Virus record (IMG/VR): IMGVR_UViG_3300030098_004195
Location: 1 to 43,694 of that record
Strand: one strand, 5' to 3'
DNA length: 43,694 nt
Source: a virus
The translations under genes were made by a program, and so were the position numbers. The first letter of the stretch is position 1, and each line of letters starts with the position of its first letter. Below, piece after piece: positions 32,401 through 42,457 of the stretch. The notes under the pieces are model-generated. The model searched no databases. It saw only the letters and a program-made list of their open reading frames with translations, and was not told the DNA's origin.

Positions 32401-33022
32401 AACTTTCTTTACGACCTTTTGCAAATAAATTAATTCTATTTTGAACAGCTTCATAGTAGCTTCTCATAGCATTAGCAAATTTATATAAAGCTCCTGTATT
32501 CTCTCGCTTACCTAGCTCTTGTGGAGTATATAAACTTTTCTTAAAACTTCTTACTATACGAACGATAATGTTTCCTTTGCTCCCAAAGATACCATGGTTT
32601 TCATCAGAATCATTAAATTGAGTTAATACAGCTATCATATTTTTTAAAGTAGATAGAGGATAGTCACGAAGTCTTTTATATTTTCCTATTAAACCCTTAT
32701 TTAATAAGTAGTCTTTTAAAATAATTTTACCTACTGGATTTGTTCTTAACAATGCTTTTATTTCTATTGAGTGAAGTTCTCGTTCATTTACTTCACCATA
32801 TATATCAGAATAAGCTTGTCTAACAACATCAGTTTCTATTATATCCCCAGTATTTATACCCTTAGATTCTAATTCAAGTTCAATCTTAGATATTATTTCT
32901 TCTTCAAGTTCATCGCTGGGGAATAAATTTTCAACACTATTATCTAAATTATCAGAAACTTCTTTATGAGTTTCGTCTAAAACTTTATTAGTATTTTTTG
33001 TTATATCACATTTATCGCTCAT
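29462..33022 (-). CDS. Giant internal virion-type protein (1186 aa)
   Basis: A 1186-aa protein, the last gene of the right late block. It is largely helical and charged. The last 145 residues contain hydrophobic stretches (ISQTILVGMVDILLLGGLSV, then LLALYLAPINLTIMAMMGGY) like membrane-inserting parts of ejected proteins. No enzyme motif was recognised. Its start overlaps the 2498-aa gene by 4 nt. By size and position it resembles ejection (pilot) proteins that pass with the DNA into the cell. Confidence 0.65.
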   Translation of the reverse strand: MSDKCDITKNTNKVLDETHKEVSDNLDNSVENLFPSDELEEEIISKIELELESKGINTGDIIETDVVRQAYSDIYGEVNERELHSIEIKALLRTNPVGKIILKDYLLNKGLIGKYKRLRDYPLSTLKNMIAVLTQFNDSDENHGIFGSKGNIIVRIVRSFKKSLYTPQELGKRENTGALYKFANAMRSYYEAVQNRINLFAKGRKESWVTKDTSGKPVVKSKFYEGMATIVEELQKIVNEYAGLKEDGSVLIRDTHIPYQAGYRHNDIAIQELFHQIMTGWVEIRDVEIKNEDGKVIGTEKKFFIATNYNTKKDKDDKVEFYDAPGQDGSAKFEFQNFEPIETAFDGEYNLPLPSEAIDKLEALIERARKIDNEVFKYFQKEFDKSVDKLLEAYSKQFPKLSQDQIKAMFFNPKSKVGKTAIGTLNSNQKKLYDRYMKSFDGFTSLDFFQYQTDDTSFKKNHFPIIYNKDKFNMMYDNALAELRNNLKNLKETKENWDKSIKKSDTDKISKFDHFYKGKAYKGMSAHSALRKDINSTESAIRRMEIIRDNRDDYGMNVEGGDLVPVTADQKHLKRITNAFNPMNMRMDAGVYNDYLKTGMTAIERNLLTAQLIESVGMIQDKDGNINEEIFEYMMNYYSVPFNKTSTYGTLGPIKYSADNVTRFGPVKAEKVQHVSQTIGSFITGRYLGGAITSLKNMTAITQHANLFGIRLTHRHTMRYLSMKNNDPMMDLISRSGVIDFNDFFSETMVNDIADTQLEAATSHKILGAMLVYWKKVNKNRKGEPKYKKEMEELISRALNDSRAWNLIHEGITVISEGRAKKRMSKLKEQRNRDLMSKFANFAINKEYQFSRHLSGVSMKMLGIDMKMSKANLYNVVASTYTAWPNLKKAYGITMGKTETFIRSVAFMIGVEHAQDLGIIPRKPLNEFNAQEESLAIEYGRWFSKLSNYGLSTSDVGEFNMGAIGNQMGKFVYWSQQKFGGDKRILNEGKNAYKSLENLKGELGPLDTRVDNVKALMKLWKDILNPKNALKLRKLNPEAATIRNFVISQTILVGMVDILLLGGLSVPYRLSKQLGVAKTVARGMSSDLLALYLAPINLTIMAMMGGYDDDEEVERTLQHYMSRVPMIGFAPRFALDTLLGIYSGIAGDGRTAAWRAVELINMANPAFPITDFLGFKVALVEALNRD

Positions 33023-36000
33023 CTACATACCCTTTTAACAATTTCATTTAAAGTAGTATTAGTACCCCATTTATGTTTTTCTCTAAATAAATTTTGATTA
33101 GTAGCTTTATCCTTATTAGTCAAAGCTTCATTGTAATATTTAAAGTACTTTTCTAAAACTTTTTCATGTAAAGTTTGATATTCTTTTTTGCTACGACTAG
33201 CAGCAGGGAAACCAGCTCTACCTGCATATACTTGCTGCGAATATTGCTTCAAAAATACAAAAGTGGCAGCTACTTTAGCAACTTCTGATAATTCTTTATA
33301 TTGAGGGTCCCATTTTTCTTTAAATTCAATAAAAGTATCATTCCTATCCATAGTACTTAAACTCATAGTTTTATATTTTTTAATCCTAGAGAAGAAATCA
33401 GATGTCATATCTTCACCATAACTTCTACCCTTTTCAGCTTCAGATTTAATAAATTCATTTTTATCTAAAAGCTCTGTTTTATCTTTATTCCATGCAGATT
33501 CAAATAACTTGTCATACTCATTGACCAATCTATCTAAAGATTCTTTGTGTGCGTTAGCATGAACAACACTTAAGATTTTTATAGGACTACCATCTTCAGA
33601 TTGTACAAATCCATCTTTTTCATTTAACATTAAATATTCTTTATACATTTTATATGGTACAAGAGCTACTCTTTCTATTGGAGAAATAGAGCTAGGTTTA
33701 AATGATATGTCTACTATCCCTCCATCTCTTCCTTGCTCAAGATTAAGAAGGTATCTTTTCCTATCTTTTATATATTCAGTATAAGCTCTACTTTCTTCTA
33801 TTTGGTCTGAAAGGTTTATTTTTGAAAACTGACCATCCTGAGTTACCCCCTGACCTCTTCTAATTAGACCAGGTTTTTTATGCATATCTATTAAAGGCTT
33901 CATTTTTATAACATCAAATTCAGTAGCTGACTTTCCATTTTTATCTTTAAACAAATTAGCAAACATCTTCATTTGAGAATAATTCCATTGTCCTAAAAGC
34001 ATAAATTCTGAATTATCTACAGCTGCCTGAAGTATAATTCTTAAATAATCTTTAACTTTTATATCTACATAATGCTTCTTCTTTCCTTTGCTATCTATAT
34101 AAGAAACATACCATCTAAAAGTTTCATTAGGTTTTCTTAAAGTAAATGTAGTGTTTTCATAAGAGTCTGTATTGTAAATAGTAACTGACTCTAATGCATC
34201 TTGCAACTGTCCATAGATTGATTGAATATTTGTTATTTCACCAATAGCTTTTTTGCCCTGAGATAATGCATCCATAATACGTATTCTGTCAGCAATGCTA
34301 GACATTTTGCCACCCTGAAAGCTATTATTAACATATCTATTTAAGTCTATACCTTTAACTTCTTTATTAATTTTTTCGAAAGCTTTTTTAAATGGAGCTT
34401 CCATACCTTTAGGTAACAATTCAACTTGAACATGGTCACCATCATAATCACCTTCTAATTTAGCAAAAGTATCTGTTGCATTTAATTCTATTAATGACTT
34501 CTTAGTATGCAATCTTTTAACTCTAGCTAATATAACACCTCCAGCGTGTGGTACAGGGAATCTTGTTATAAATACATTAACCTCATTATCCTTAAGCCAG
34601 GCATTGATTTCATGTATATCTTTTTTTCTATCAAAATCAGAAAGAGGTTTTCCCATTGCATTTGCGTATGCTTGCCATATCATAGTAGAATTTTGAGTTG
34701 CTAATGAAACTTCATTTTCTTTTAAATCCCCTCTAAAATTAGGAGACATATCATATCTAGAACCTTCTTGGTAAGAAGATTGTATAGCAGGGATTGCAAG
34801 TTTGTTCATCATTAAGCTATTTAAAATAGGTTCTAATGACTGATGCCTTCCAGCACCTAATTTAGCTAGCTCTAATATAGTAGGTAAATAACCTTCATTA
34901 TCATTTTTTTCTAAATATGCTAAGAAGTCTTCAATCATTTTAGGAGACATATCTCCTTTAAAGTTATTATATAACTTTGCATAATTATCTTCTATTTCAG
35001 GTAATATATGTTCTCTAAATGCATTTATAACTTCAGGGTCAAATATATGATTATACCATTGCATACCATGTTTAGCATTTTTAGCAATTGTATTTTCAAT
35101 CTTACTTACTCCAATAGTTTTCCCAGGCATTTCAACTACATCTTCAGCTAACTCTCCATTTGATATTTTAATCTCATCTGAGGTAGATAACATATCTACA
35201 TACTCACCATTTTTATCTTTTCCGTAATAAATAATATTGCCTTTATTATCTACTTCTACTAATAACTTTTCACCAGCCTTACCATAATTTTTATATATTT
35301 TTACCCCAGGGTCAACTGCAAATTGCTGATGCTTCATCATTAATACATCATCACCTTGCTTATTATAGATAAAAGTTTTAGCCTTATGGGAATCTGAACT
35401 AAATCCAAAAAATGTTTTAAACTTCTTAAACATATCTCTTGAAGTTAAAGTAGCACCGTCACCTATATACTTACTTTTAACTCCAGGCATTGAATTGTTT
35501 CTCATTTTGGTTTCAAAAGTTTCTTCACCTTCAGTATAAACCCATGATAAATTATCTTCCATTGGATTCAATCTTGCTAATTTATAATTAGGCATTTCCT
35601 TAGAATAAGAAATACTACTAGTTGGAATAGGCAATCTTTTTAAAGTAGTAGTTAATTTTTCAGATGCATATTTAGGCCATACACCTTTTAAAGCTTCATG
35701 CACTGCAATATTAGCAGCTATTTCTTTTTGAGACAACCAATTACCATCTTCATTTTTAGTATAATTCTCAACATCTTTTTTACCTACATACTTCTTCTGA
35801 CTTACCCAATAATCTAAAATAGATTTTTTAGTCTTAGCTATTTCTCTATGAGAATCTGTTATACTTGCAAAATAAACTTGAGGCTTATCTCCTCTGGTAG
35901 ATATTAATGCAAGATTATGTTGGTCTAATACTCCTCTTAAAGCTTGAAATTCATCTGTTGTTAAAAAACTTCCTCTTGATAAATATCCATATATATTTTC

Positions 36001-39000
36001 TTGGACTCCATCTTCAATTGTTTCGCCAATTTTTCTCTTAGTTTTAAAATCACCTTCTGATAAAACATTAAATAAACCAGCTCCACCTAATACCTCAAGA
36101 AGATTAATTTTTTCCCACTGAGAATTAGATGTGTCTGTAAGTGGGTCTTTATCTTTCTTTAATTCAAACCTATCTACTACAGGACCAGTAACATTAGCTC
36201 CAGATAAATCCATTCTTAATATATAATGGTCTCTAAAATTATTACCCGTATTGCTATTAGTAGGGATAGAACTATTGAATTTATTATATTCTTGAACTAA
36301 GAAATCTTTTTGATATTCTGCCATTAAATCGTATTTAGTAACATCACCTAGCTTTAATTTATTAACTACTACATTTGCAAACGATAAAAAGGAATCAACT
36401 AATATTGGTTTTCCATCGCTATCTAATTCATTCCAACCTTCAACATACTCACCTCTTGCAAACTTAGCCATTTGTGCATATTGTGGATGAGTAATAGTAG
36501 TATTAAAAATAGCCAGAAAAACTCTTTCATTAATACTAACGGATTGATGACTAGTATCTAAATTACTCTGAGATAAATTATCTAAACCATCTCTTATGCT
36601 ATCATATAAATCTGTAACTATATCTTCGTATTTTGTATCTTCAAGCCAATAAAAATTAGAATCTCTTTTCTCTCCTTTGACTCTATCTTTTAATAATTTG
36701 CTTCCCTTAAATTCCTTATGAAACCATTCATTGAAATCTTTATGCATATCAATAGGCATTAAATCAAGCATTTGTTTTTGAAATAATAAGGGGTCTGGAA
36801 TTGCTTTTCTACCACCTATTCTTTTAACCATTTTTGTATACGTAGTTAAAGCAGTTCTAAATAATTTATTTTTTGCAGCATCTACACCTCTAGCTTGAGC
36901 TATTTGATATTTAACTAGATTAATAATATTTTCTCTATATTCATTTAAGTCTTTAGGAGTATCACCAAGTTTAATTTGATAACCTTCTTTAGTTATAATA
37001 TCAGAAAGTTCTTCTATGGTAGTATCTAAACTTAAATCATTAGATGTGATGCGAGAAGCCCATGCTACACCAAACAATTTTTCTCTAACCCAGTTTACAA
37101 ATCTATTAACTACCTTAACTATAGGATTAGAATATGAACGATATTTACCTGATGCAACTCTTCCGATTGACTCAGCTATAACCTCTATCTTAAATAAATC
37201 AGAATCAGGTTCATAACCTCTACCCTTAACTGTTTTTATAATATCTTTACCATAACTACTCTTTACTACTTGGTCATATAAATTGTTAAATAAGTCAGAG
37301 TTATTTGCATAAATTTCATCTATAAGTGGGTGTGATATTTCATGAAAGGGGGTATCCATACCAGCTTTATCAGGATTCAAGGTAATGGTTTTAGTATTTG
37401 GGTCGTATTCACCAGCCGATTCTAGCTTAGAATCTAATTTAATCTTGATTTTAGAGCCATCTGCGAAGGTTATCTTATTAGTAAGGGTACGTACTATCCT
37501 CTTTAATTTCCTCTCTTTAATGACCTGTTCTGTAGATTTAGTTTGTTTCTTAGGAGCTTCCTTCTTTTCATATTTTTTAATAAGCTTATCTAATTTTTCT
37601 TTATCTTCAAATGCTTCTTCAGGAAGTACTGAAGGTTCTTCTTTTGATAAAACATCTATCATTTGTTCCTTAGACATTTTATTTATTTCTTCATTAGTTA
37701 TTTTTCCTCTTGCTTGTAGCATACCCTTTAAATCTTCTCGGCTTCTTTTAGGCAAACCAGCTACCATTTTATCATGTAATCTTTTTCTTTCAGCTAATAT
37801 AGCAGGATGAACACCTTCTTCAGCAGGACCTTCATCCTTAGTTTTAGCTGCAAGCTCTTGTTCTTTTAAACCTTCCTCATCTATTAAAGATTTTAATTCT
37901 CTTTCCTGCCTTTTTAATGAATCTAGTTTATCAGTTGCTATCTGAGCTTTATCAGTTAAATTCCCTTCTTTATCTCTAAATTCATTCTTAGGAATACTAT
38001 CTACTTCTTTTTGTGCAATTTGAATATCTTCTTGAACTTTATTTAATTTATCAGCATAAATACTTTCTTTGCTAGGGTAAAAGGTATCTGCTTGTTCATC
38101 TTCTTTTTGTAACTCTTCCTGAAGAATATCTTTTCTAGATTTCTGCTCTTCTTGTATTGATTCTATTTGAACTTGGTCAATCTTACTAGGAGAATCTATT
38201 GCTTGTAACCTTTCTAATTCACTAGCAAGTTCTTGGTCAGTAGCTTCTGAAGGTCTAAAAGTTAAACCAGATATAAGTTCAGGAGCATCTTCTTGCGTTT
38301 CTTCTTTATCGAAAGCTTCTAATTGTTCTTGAGTAAAATCTATATCTTCTTGTTCTGTAACTTCTTCAGTGATAGTTTCATCGAAATCTAATATACTTTG
38401 AAAGTCTTCTAAAATATCTTGAGTGAAGTTTGCATCTTCATCCATATCACTTTCAACCCAAGATTCTATATTTTCTAATACTTCTTCTGGAGTTATACCA
38501 GCTTTATCAAGAACCTCTTTTCCTCTTTTCTCAATAATCTTTTTGATGAAATTAGGATTTTCATATGTTTGTTCAGATAGATTTTCTTCATTATTTTGAT
38601 GTATATCTAATTCTTCTTCAGACATATTTGCAACTCTACCAAATGCACCTTTAATTGCAACAACTTCAGAATCTATTGTATCTGTACCTTCGATATTAAT
38701 AGGTACTTCAACATTAGAACCTTCCTGTTCTAACTCAGTACGAACTTCTTTCTGTGCAGGGTCATTATAAATAGTGTTTAAACGATTAACACTAGTCTCC
38801 ATCTTTTTCTTTATTTTATTAGCATAAGAAAGAGTATCTAAAACTACCTCATCAACAACCTTACCATCTTTATTAGTAACAAATACTCTAAACTTACCAT
38901 CATCAGTTTTTTCAACATCTACTGCAGCTTCTACTTTACCATAATTCTTTCTTAATTCTTCAGCATTCCATTGATTTTGGACATCAATTTCTAAATCAGC

Positions 39001-40515
39001 AGCTGCTTCTAATGCATATTTCTTTTTATCAAAATTAAATTGAACGTTTTCACCTAACTCATTAGCAGTTAAATCAGTAACAGTATCTTTATATCTTAAA
39101 GCTAAACCCCATGTCCCATCTTCTTGTTTTTTAGCAAAAATCCTACTTTTATCAGCATAGAATTTCCTAGCTGCAAAGTTTGATAAGTTCTCGCTTAAAC
39201 CACTTGCATTGAAAGTTCCATGTGCTGATAAGGATAGTGCTCCTCCAGACAATCCACCTATAATAGCAGATTCTTTTAAGACTCCTGAATCAAAACCTTC
39301 CATAAATTCATCTTTATAACCTATAAAAGGAGCTGTTTCTGCAGCTACTTGTGCTAAATATTGTGCTGATTCAGTTATTGATTCTGCAGCTATGTCTCCA
39401 GTAATTCCCTTCCAAGCATCTACATTAAATAATCTATTTAAAAACTTGGGAGAATAAGGCTTACGCTTAACAGCACTTGCATATTTATGTAAAAAACTAC
39501 CATGAATCATCTTTTTATATGCACCTGATAATCCTGGAACATACCTCATCATTCTTGCATAAGGTAAAGATTCAAGCAAACCACCTGCAAGAGCATAAGT
39601 TAATACAGCTCCTGTATTTGCATCTTGAGCTTCTTCAACAGATAAACCTTTTTCAATAATAGTTCCATTGGGATTGAATATATAATTACCTTCTATCCAA
39701 TTATCTATAAGGGCTTTTCTTTTTTCATTTGTAATAGAAGGGTCTAAAGATTCTTGAAACTCTTTTAAGGTATTATTAAAAACTCTTCTATCAATAGGCC
39801 TATCTTCAGTTAAATAATCAAGCGAAGCCATAGCCTCATCTGAACCTTCAAACAAACCACCTAATAGAGCACCTGTAGTTACAGCTACAGTCCCTGCTGC
39901 AGAAGGATTTCTTGTACCAGCAAGTGTTACAAGCCCAGCGGTTGTACTTGTTCCCATGATGGCACCTGTAGTAATCCAATTGGAAGCAACTTTAGCCATA
40001 AGGTCACCAGAAAATACATCTCCTATACTATGAATACCTTGATTGGTTGAGTTCCATCTTTCCCATGCAGCATATTCAGGATTATTTTTTCTTTCATTCT
40101 CTTGCCATTCTTTAAAGTCTTTATAAGAATCTCCAGCCCATTCTTTCCACCCTTCATCATCTAAAAAGGGACCATCAGGAATTGCTTGAACAATATCTGA
40201 AGCTACTTCTGGCATACCATATTTAAATGTATTTATTAATTCTCTAGCATAATAAGGAGCTTGTTCTACAAAACCTCTAGGTCTATCTTCTAATGCAGAT
40301 TTTAATGCAGGGTTTCTAGAGATAGCATCTGCCAATACAATATCATCTGATATATTAGGGTCTTGCCATCTTGGATTGATACTTCTTAATTGATTTGCTA
40401 ATTGACTTTGAGTGAGCTCTCCTTCTATAGTTTTTAAGGAAACTTTATCTAGCTCTTCTTGAAGGATATCATCTTCTGTTTTTGCGTCTGGATTTATTAA
40501 AGGTAAATAACTCAC
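33019..40515 (-). CDS. Giant virion protein with RNA polymerase-like DYDGD core and HEISH motif
   Basis: 2498 aa. Hydrophobic stretches at 174-225 suggest membrane insertion on ejection. HEISH at 1058-1062 is a zincin (HEXXH) signature. At about 1985-2030 the run RFPVPHAGG...LIELN...KLEGDYDGDHVQVELLP matches the beta-prime barrel of cellular RNA polymerases (RAPTLHR...NADFDGDQMAVHVP), with three Asp at 2023, 2025 and 2027 for the catalytic Mg2+. About 100 residues earlier IPAIQSSYQEGSRYDMSPN, and near 1811 a KHG-type motif, could be partner elements. It may be a virion-packaged RNA polymerase that transcribes early genes after ejection, as known for crAss-like phages. The distance of the metalloprotease motif from the barrel suggests separate domains. 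Confidence 0.7.
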   Translation of the reverse strand: MSYLPLINPDAKTEDDILQEELDKVSLKTIEGELTQSQLANQLRSINPRWQDPNISDDIVLADAISRNPALKSALEDRPRGFVEQAPYYARELINTFKYGMPEVASDIVQAIPDGPFLDDEGWKEWAGDSYKDFKEWQENERKNNPEYAAWERWNSTNQGIHSIGDVFSGDLMAKVASNWITTGAIMGTSTTAGLVTLAGTRNPSAAGTVAVTTGALLGGLFEGSDEAMASLDYLTEDRPIDRRVFNNTLKEFQESLDPSITNEKRKALIDNWIEGNYIFNPNGTIIEKGLSVEEAQDANTGAVLTYALAGGLLESLPYARMMRYVPGLSGAYKKMIHGSFLHKYASAVKRKPYSPKFLNRLFNVDAWKGITGDIAAESITESAQYLAQVAAETAPFIGYKDEFMEGFDSGVLKESAIIGGLSGGALSLSAHGTFNASGLSENLSNFAARKFYADKSRIFAKKQEDGTWGLALRYKDTVTDLTANELGENVQFNFDKKKYALEAAADLEIDVQNQWNAEELRKNYGKVEAAVDVEKTDDGKFRVFVTNKDGKVVDEVVLDTLSYANKIKKKMETSVNRLNTIYNDPAQKEVRTELEQEGSNVEVPINIEGTDTIDSEVVAIKGAFGRVANMSEEELDIHQNNEENLSEQTYENPNFIKKIIEKRGKEVLDKAGITPEEVLENIESWVESDMDEDANFTQDILEDFQSILDFDETITEEVTEQEDIDFTQEQLEAFDKEETQEDAPELISGLTFRPSEATDQELASELERLQAIDSPSKIDQVQIESIQEEQKSRKDILQEELQKEDEQADTFYPSKESIYADKLNKVQEDIQIAQKEVDSIPKNEFRDKEGNLTDKAQIATDKLDSLKRQERELKSLIDEEGLKEQELAAKTKDEGPAEEGVHPAILAERKRLHDKMVAGLPKRSREDLKGMLQARGKITNEEINKMSKEQMIDVLSKEEPSVLPEEAFEDKEKLDKLIKKYEKKEAPKKQTKSTEQVIKERKLKRIVRTLTNKITFADGSKIKIKLDSKLESAGEYDPNTKTITLNPDKAGMDTPFHEISHPLIDEIYANNSDLFNNLYDQVVKSSYGKDIIKTVKGRGYEPDSDLFKIEVIAESIGRVASGKYRSYSNPIVKVVNRFVNWVREKLFGVAWASRITSNDLSLDTTIEELSDIITKEGYQIKLGDTPKDLNEYRENIINLVKYQIAQARGVDAAKNKLFRTALTTYTKMVKRIGGRKAIPDPLLFQKQMLDLMPIDMHKDFNEWFHKEFKGSKLLKDRVKGEKRDSNFYWLEDTKYEDIVTDLYDSIRDGLDNLSQSNLDTSHQSVSINERVFLAIFNTTITHPQYAQMAKFARGEYVEGWNELDSDGKPILVDSFLSFANVVVNKLKLGDVTKYDLMAEYQKDFLVQEYNKFNSSIPTNSNTGNNFRDHYILRMDLSGANVTGPVVDRFELKKDKDPLTDTSNSQWEKINLLEVLGGAGLFNVLSEGDFKTKRKIGETIEDGVQENIYGYLSRGSFLTTDEFQALRGVLDQHNLALISTRGDKPQVYFASITDSHREIAKTKKSILDYWVSQKKYVGKKDVENYTKNEDGNWLSQKEIAANIAVHEALKGVWPKYASEKLTTTLKRLPIPTSSISYSKEMPNYKLARLNPMEDNLSWVYTEGEETFETKMRNNSMPGVKSKYIGDGATLTSRDMFKKFKTFFGFSSDSHKAKTFIYNKQGDDVLMMKHQQFAVDPGVKIYKNYGKAGEKLLVEVDNKGNIIYYGKDKNGEYVDMLSTSDEIKISNGELAEDVVEMPGKTIGVSKIENTIAKNAKHGMQWYNHIFDPEVINAFREHILPEIEDNYAKLYNNFKGDMSPKMIEDFLAYLEKNDNEGYLPTILELAKLGAGRHQSLEPILNSLMMNKLAIPAIQSSYQEGSRYDMSPNFRGDLKENEVSLATQNSTMIWQAYANAMGKPLSDFDRKKDIHEINAWLKDNEVNVFITRFPVPHAGGVILARVKRLHTKKSLIELNATDTFAKLEGDYDGDHVQVELLPKGMEAPFKKAFEKINKEVKGIDLNRYVNNSFQGGKMSSIADRIRIMDALSQGKKAIGEITNIQSIYGQLQDALESVTIYNTDSYENTTFTLRKPNETFRWYVSYIDSKGKKKHYVDIKVKDYLRIILQAAVDNSEFMLLGQWNYSQMKMFANLFKDKNGKSATEFDVIKMKPLIDMHKKPGLIRRGQGVTQDGQFSKINLSDQIEESRAYTEYIKDRKRYLLNLEQGRDGGIVDISFKPSSISPIERVALVPYKMYKEYLMLNEKDGFVQSEDGSPIKILSVVHANAHKESLDRLVNEYDKLFESAWNKDKTELLDKNEFIKSEAEKGRSYGEDMTSDFFSRIKKYKTMSLSTMDRNDTFIEFKEKWDPQYKELSEVAKVAATFVFLKQYSQQVYAGRAGFPAASRSKKEYQTLHEKVLEKYFKYYNEALTNKDKATNQNLFREKHKWGTNTTLNEIVKRVCR

Positions 40516-40534
40516 AATATATTATTTTCTTTTA

Positions 40535-42457
40535 TTAAGCATTTTGAATTTGCAACCATTCTTCAGGAGTGGTAGCAAGACGATAGCCATCATCCATTTG
40601 ATAATATTTATCCAATAATAATTTAATATTATTAGGATTACTCTTGGGGAAAGACTTCTTTATATTAGAAGCTTCCATAGGGCTTAGTCCAAATTCTAAT
40701 GCAACTTGTTCAGTGTCTGTTTTAAAATCTTCAGGAGGGGATACTTGTTGTGGAATAGATTCTGCTATTTGAGGAGTTCCTCCTAACATATCAAGAGATT
40801 GATTGATAGAATAATTATTATCAAGATTGTTTAAAGAATTAAGTACAGCCTCATCTTTAGATTGACCAATACCATAGACATACTTATCTTCCATAAGTTT
40901 CATAGCTTGATATAACTGTATTTTAGCAACCAAATCTCTATATTCTACTCTATCATAACCCTTTTTAGTATATGTATCTTTATCAAACGGATTAAGCACA
41001 TTAGCGTCAGAAACAAAATCTAGCAAACCTTCTTCAATATATTTTCTATTTATTCCTAAATCATTAAAGTTTCCTTCAGAAGTAGTCAATTTACCACCAT
41101 ATTCTTTGCTAACTAAATTTTGTATAATATTATCTAGTACTACAGCTCTTTCTGACATAGATAAATCTCTATGATGCTTTAAATCAGAAAAATCATCATC
41201 AGCGTCTTCAAATTCCATTAATGCACTTAATCCACGAGGACCACGTTCAGCCCATACCTTGCTAGACCCTGCAGTTAATATAGATAAAAGCTCTTGAGCT
41301 ATTATATCTTTCATGCCTGTAATTTGATTTGCGTATTTAATATCTTTAGCCTTATCTATCAAATCTTCTACTTCATAATTAGAAGCCTGTTGATAAACTT
41401 CTCCAACTCTTGATTCACTTCCATCAGTTTTTTTAATAACACTAAGTAAGTTAGTTCCTTGTGTCATATAAGCAGATATTTCATCACTTTGTCTTGGAGT
41501 AAGAGAATTGGGATTTTTAGGGTCATATGGAATATCATCAGGGTCAGGCTTAGTTATAATATTAGATTCTATAGGTCCTTTAGCCCCTGGAACAATATCC
41601 CAATTTTGGTCTCTTAATTTTACTTGTTCATCTAAAGTCATATTAACATATCGACCAACAGGATTTCCATCACCATCGGATTTAATATAAACACTAGGAC
41701 CATGTTCTGCTAATTTAGCTTTTTCTCTAGATGTTATTTCAGATGACCTTGCATCAGCAATGCCTTTTCTATCTTCTAATGCCTTTAAATAACCTTCCAT
41801 TCCAGCTTGTTCAATAAACTTAGATTCATCTATACCTTCAGTTCTTAGGTCATCTACAAACATTCCAGTATCATCTAAAAAACTAAAGTCAGCAGTAGAT
41901 ATATTCTTCTTAAATTCATTCCAACTTCCTTCAAAGTTTTCACCAGAACTTAAAGTTTTATTATACATCTTTTGTTTAAAATCATCATTTACCATTTTGA
42001 TTAAGTTTAATGCTTCAATAGTCGCATCATTAGCTCTATTGGTATTTTCATAATTATCAATTAGGTCCATAATATTATTACCAGTTTCAACAGTTTTCAA
42101 TGCAATAGATTTAGTTTCATTGACTAACCCACCAGCTATTTCACTTCCAGCATCAGTAGAATCTTTATCATTTAAATTCATGATTTCATTAACATTTAAA
42201 TTCCTTGCATCTAAATCCTTCATGATACCAATAAAGTCTTTTTGATTTTGTTGTTCAGCTGATTTCCCTAAAGCAAGAGATTCTTGTATTAGTAATTTTC
42301 TAGCATCTGCATCTTCTTTCCTTTGAAGAATATCTATTTCGTGTTGCTTAGCTGACTCATATTTAGATTTATTTAATTTATAATCAGCTATATCATTAGT
42401 CATTCCAGAAAGAATCCTTAATGCATCAATAATATCAGACATCTGTTCCTCCGCCAC
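40535..42457 (-). CDS. Large helical virion protein (640 aa)
   Basis: A 640-aa, highly charged, mainly helical protein between two virion-type genes. The start lies inside the last codons of the upstream gene (23-nt overlap), so expression is coupled. Last 130 residues include a Pro/Asn-rich linker and a small helical end. It resembles middle-sized ejection proteins in position and composition; family unknown. Confidence 0.65.
   Translation of the reverse strand: MAEEQMSDIIDALRILSGMTNDIADYKLNKSKYESAKQHEIDILQRKEDADARKLLIQESLALGKSAEQQNQKDFIGIMKDLDARNLNVNEIMNLNDKDSTDAGSEIAGGLVNETKSIALKTVETGNNIMDLIDNYENTNRANDATIEALNLIKMVNDDFKQKMYNKTLSSGENFEGSWNEFKKNISTADFSFLDDTGMFVDDLRTEGIDESKFIEQAGMEGYLKALEDRKGIADARSSEITSREKAKLAEHGPSVYIKSDGDGNPVGRYVNMTLDEQVKLRDQNWDIVPGAKGPIESNIITKPDPDDIPYDPKNPNSLTPRQSDEISAYMTQGTNLLSVIKKTDGSESRVGEVYQQASNYEVEDLIDKAKDIKYANQITGMKDIIAQELLSILTAGSSKVWAERGPRGLSALMEFEDADDDFSDLKHHRDLSMSERAVVLDNIIQNLVSKEYGGKLTTSEGNFNDLGINRKYIEEGLLDFVSDANVLNPFDKDTYTKKGYDRVEYRDLVAKIQLYQAMKLMEDKYVYGIGQSKDEAVLNSLNNLDNNYSINQSLDMLGGTPQIAESIPQQVSPPEDFKTDTEQVALEFGLSPMEASNIKKSFPKSNPNNIKLLLDKYYQMDDGYRLATTPEEWLQIQNA

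Noticed and set aside
37385-37810. 141-aa plus-strand hydrophobic frame in the giant gene
   Set aside because: Antisense of Lys/Glu-rich coding sequence gives Phe/Leu/Ser-rich products; it is a composition artefact.
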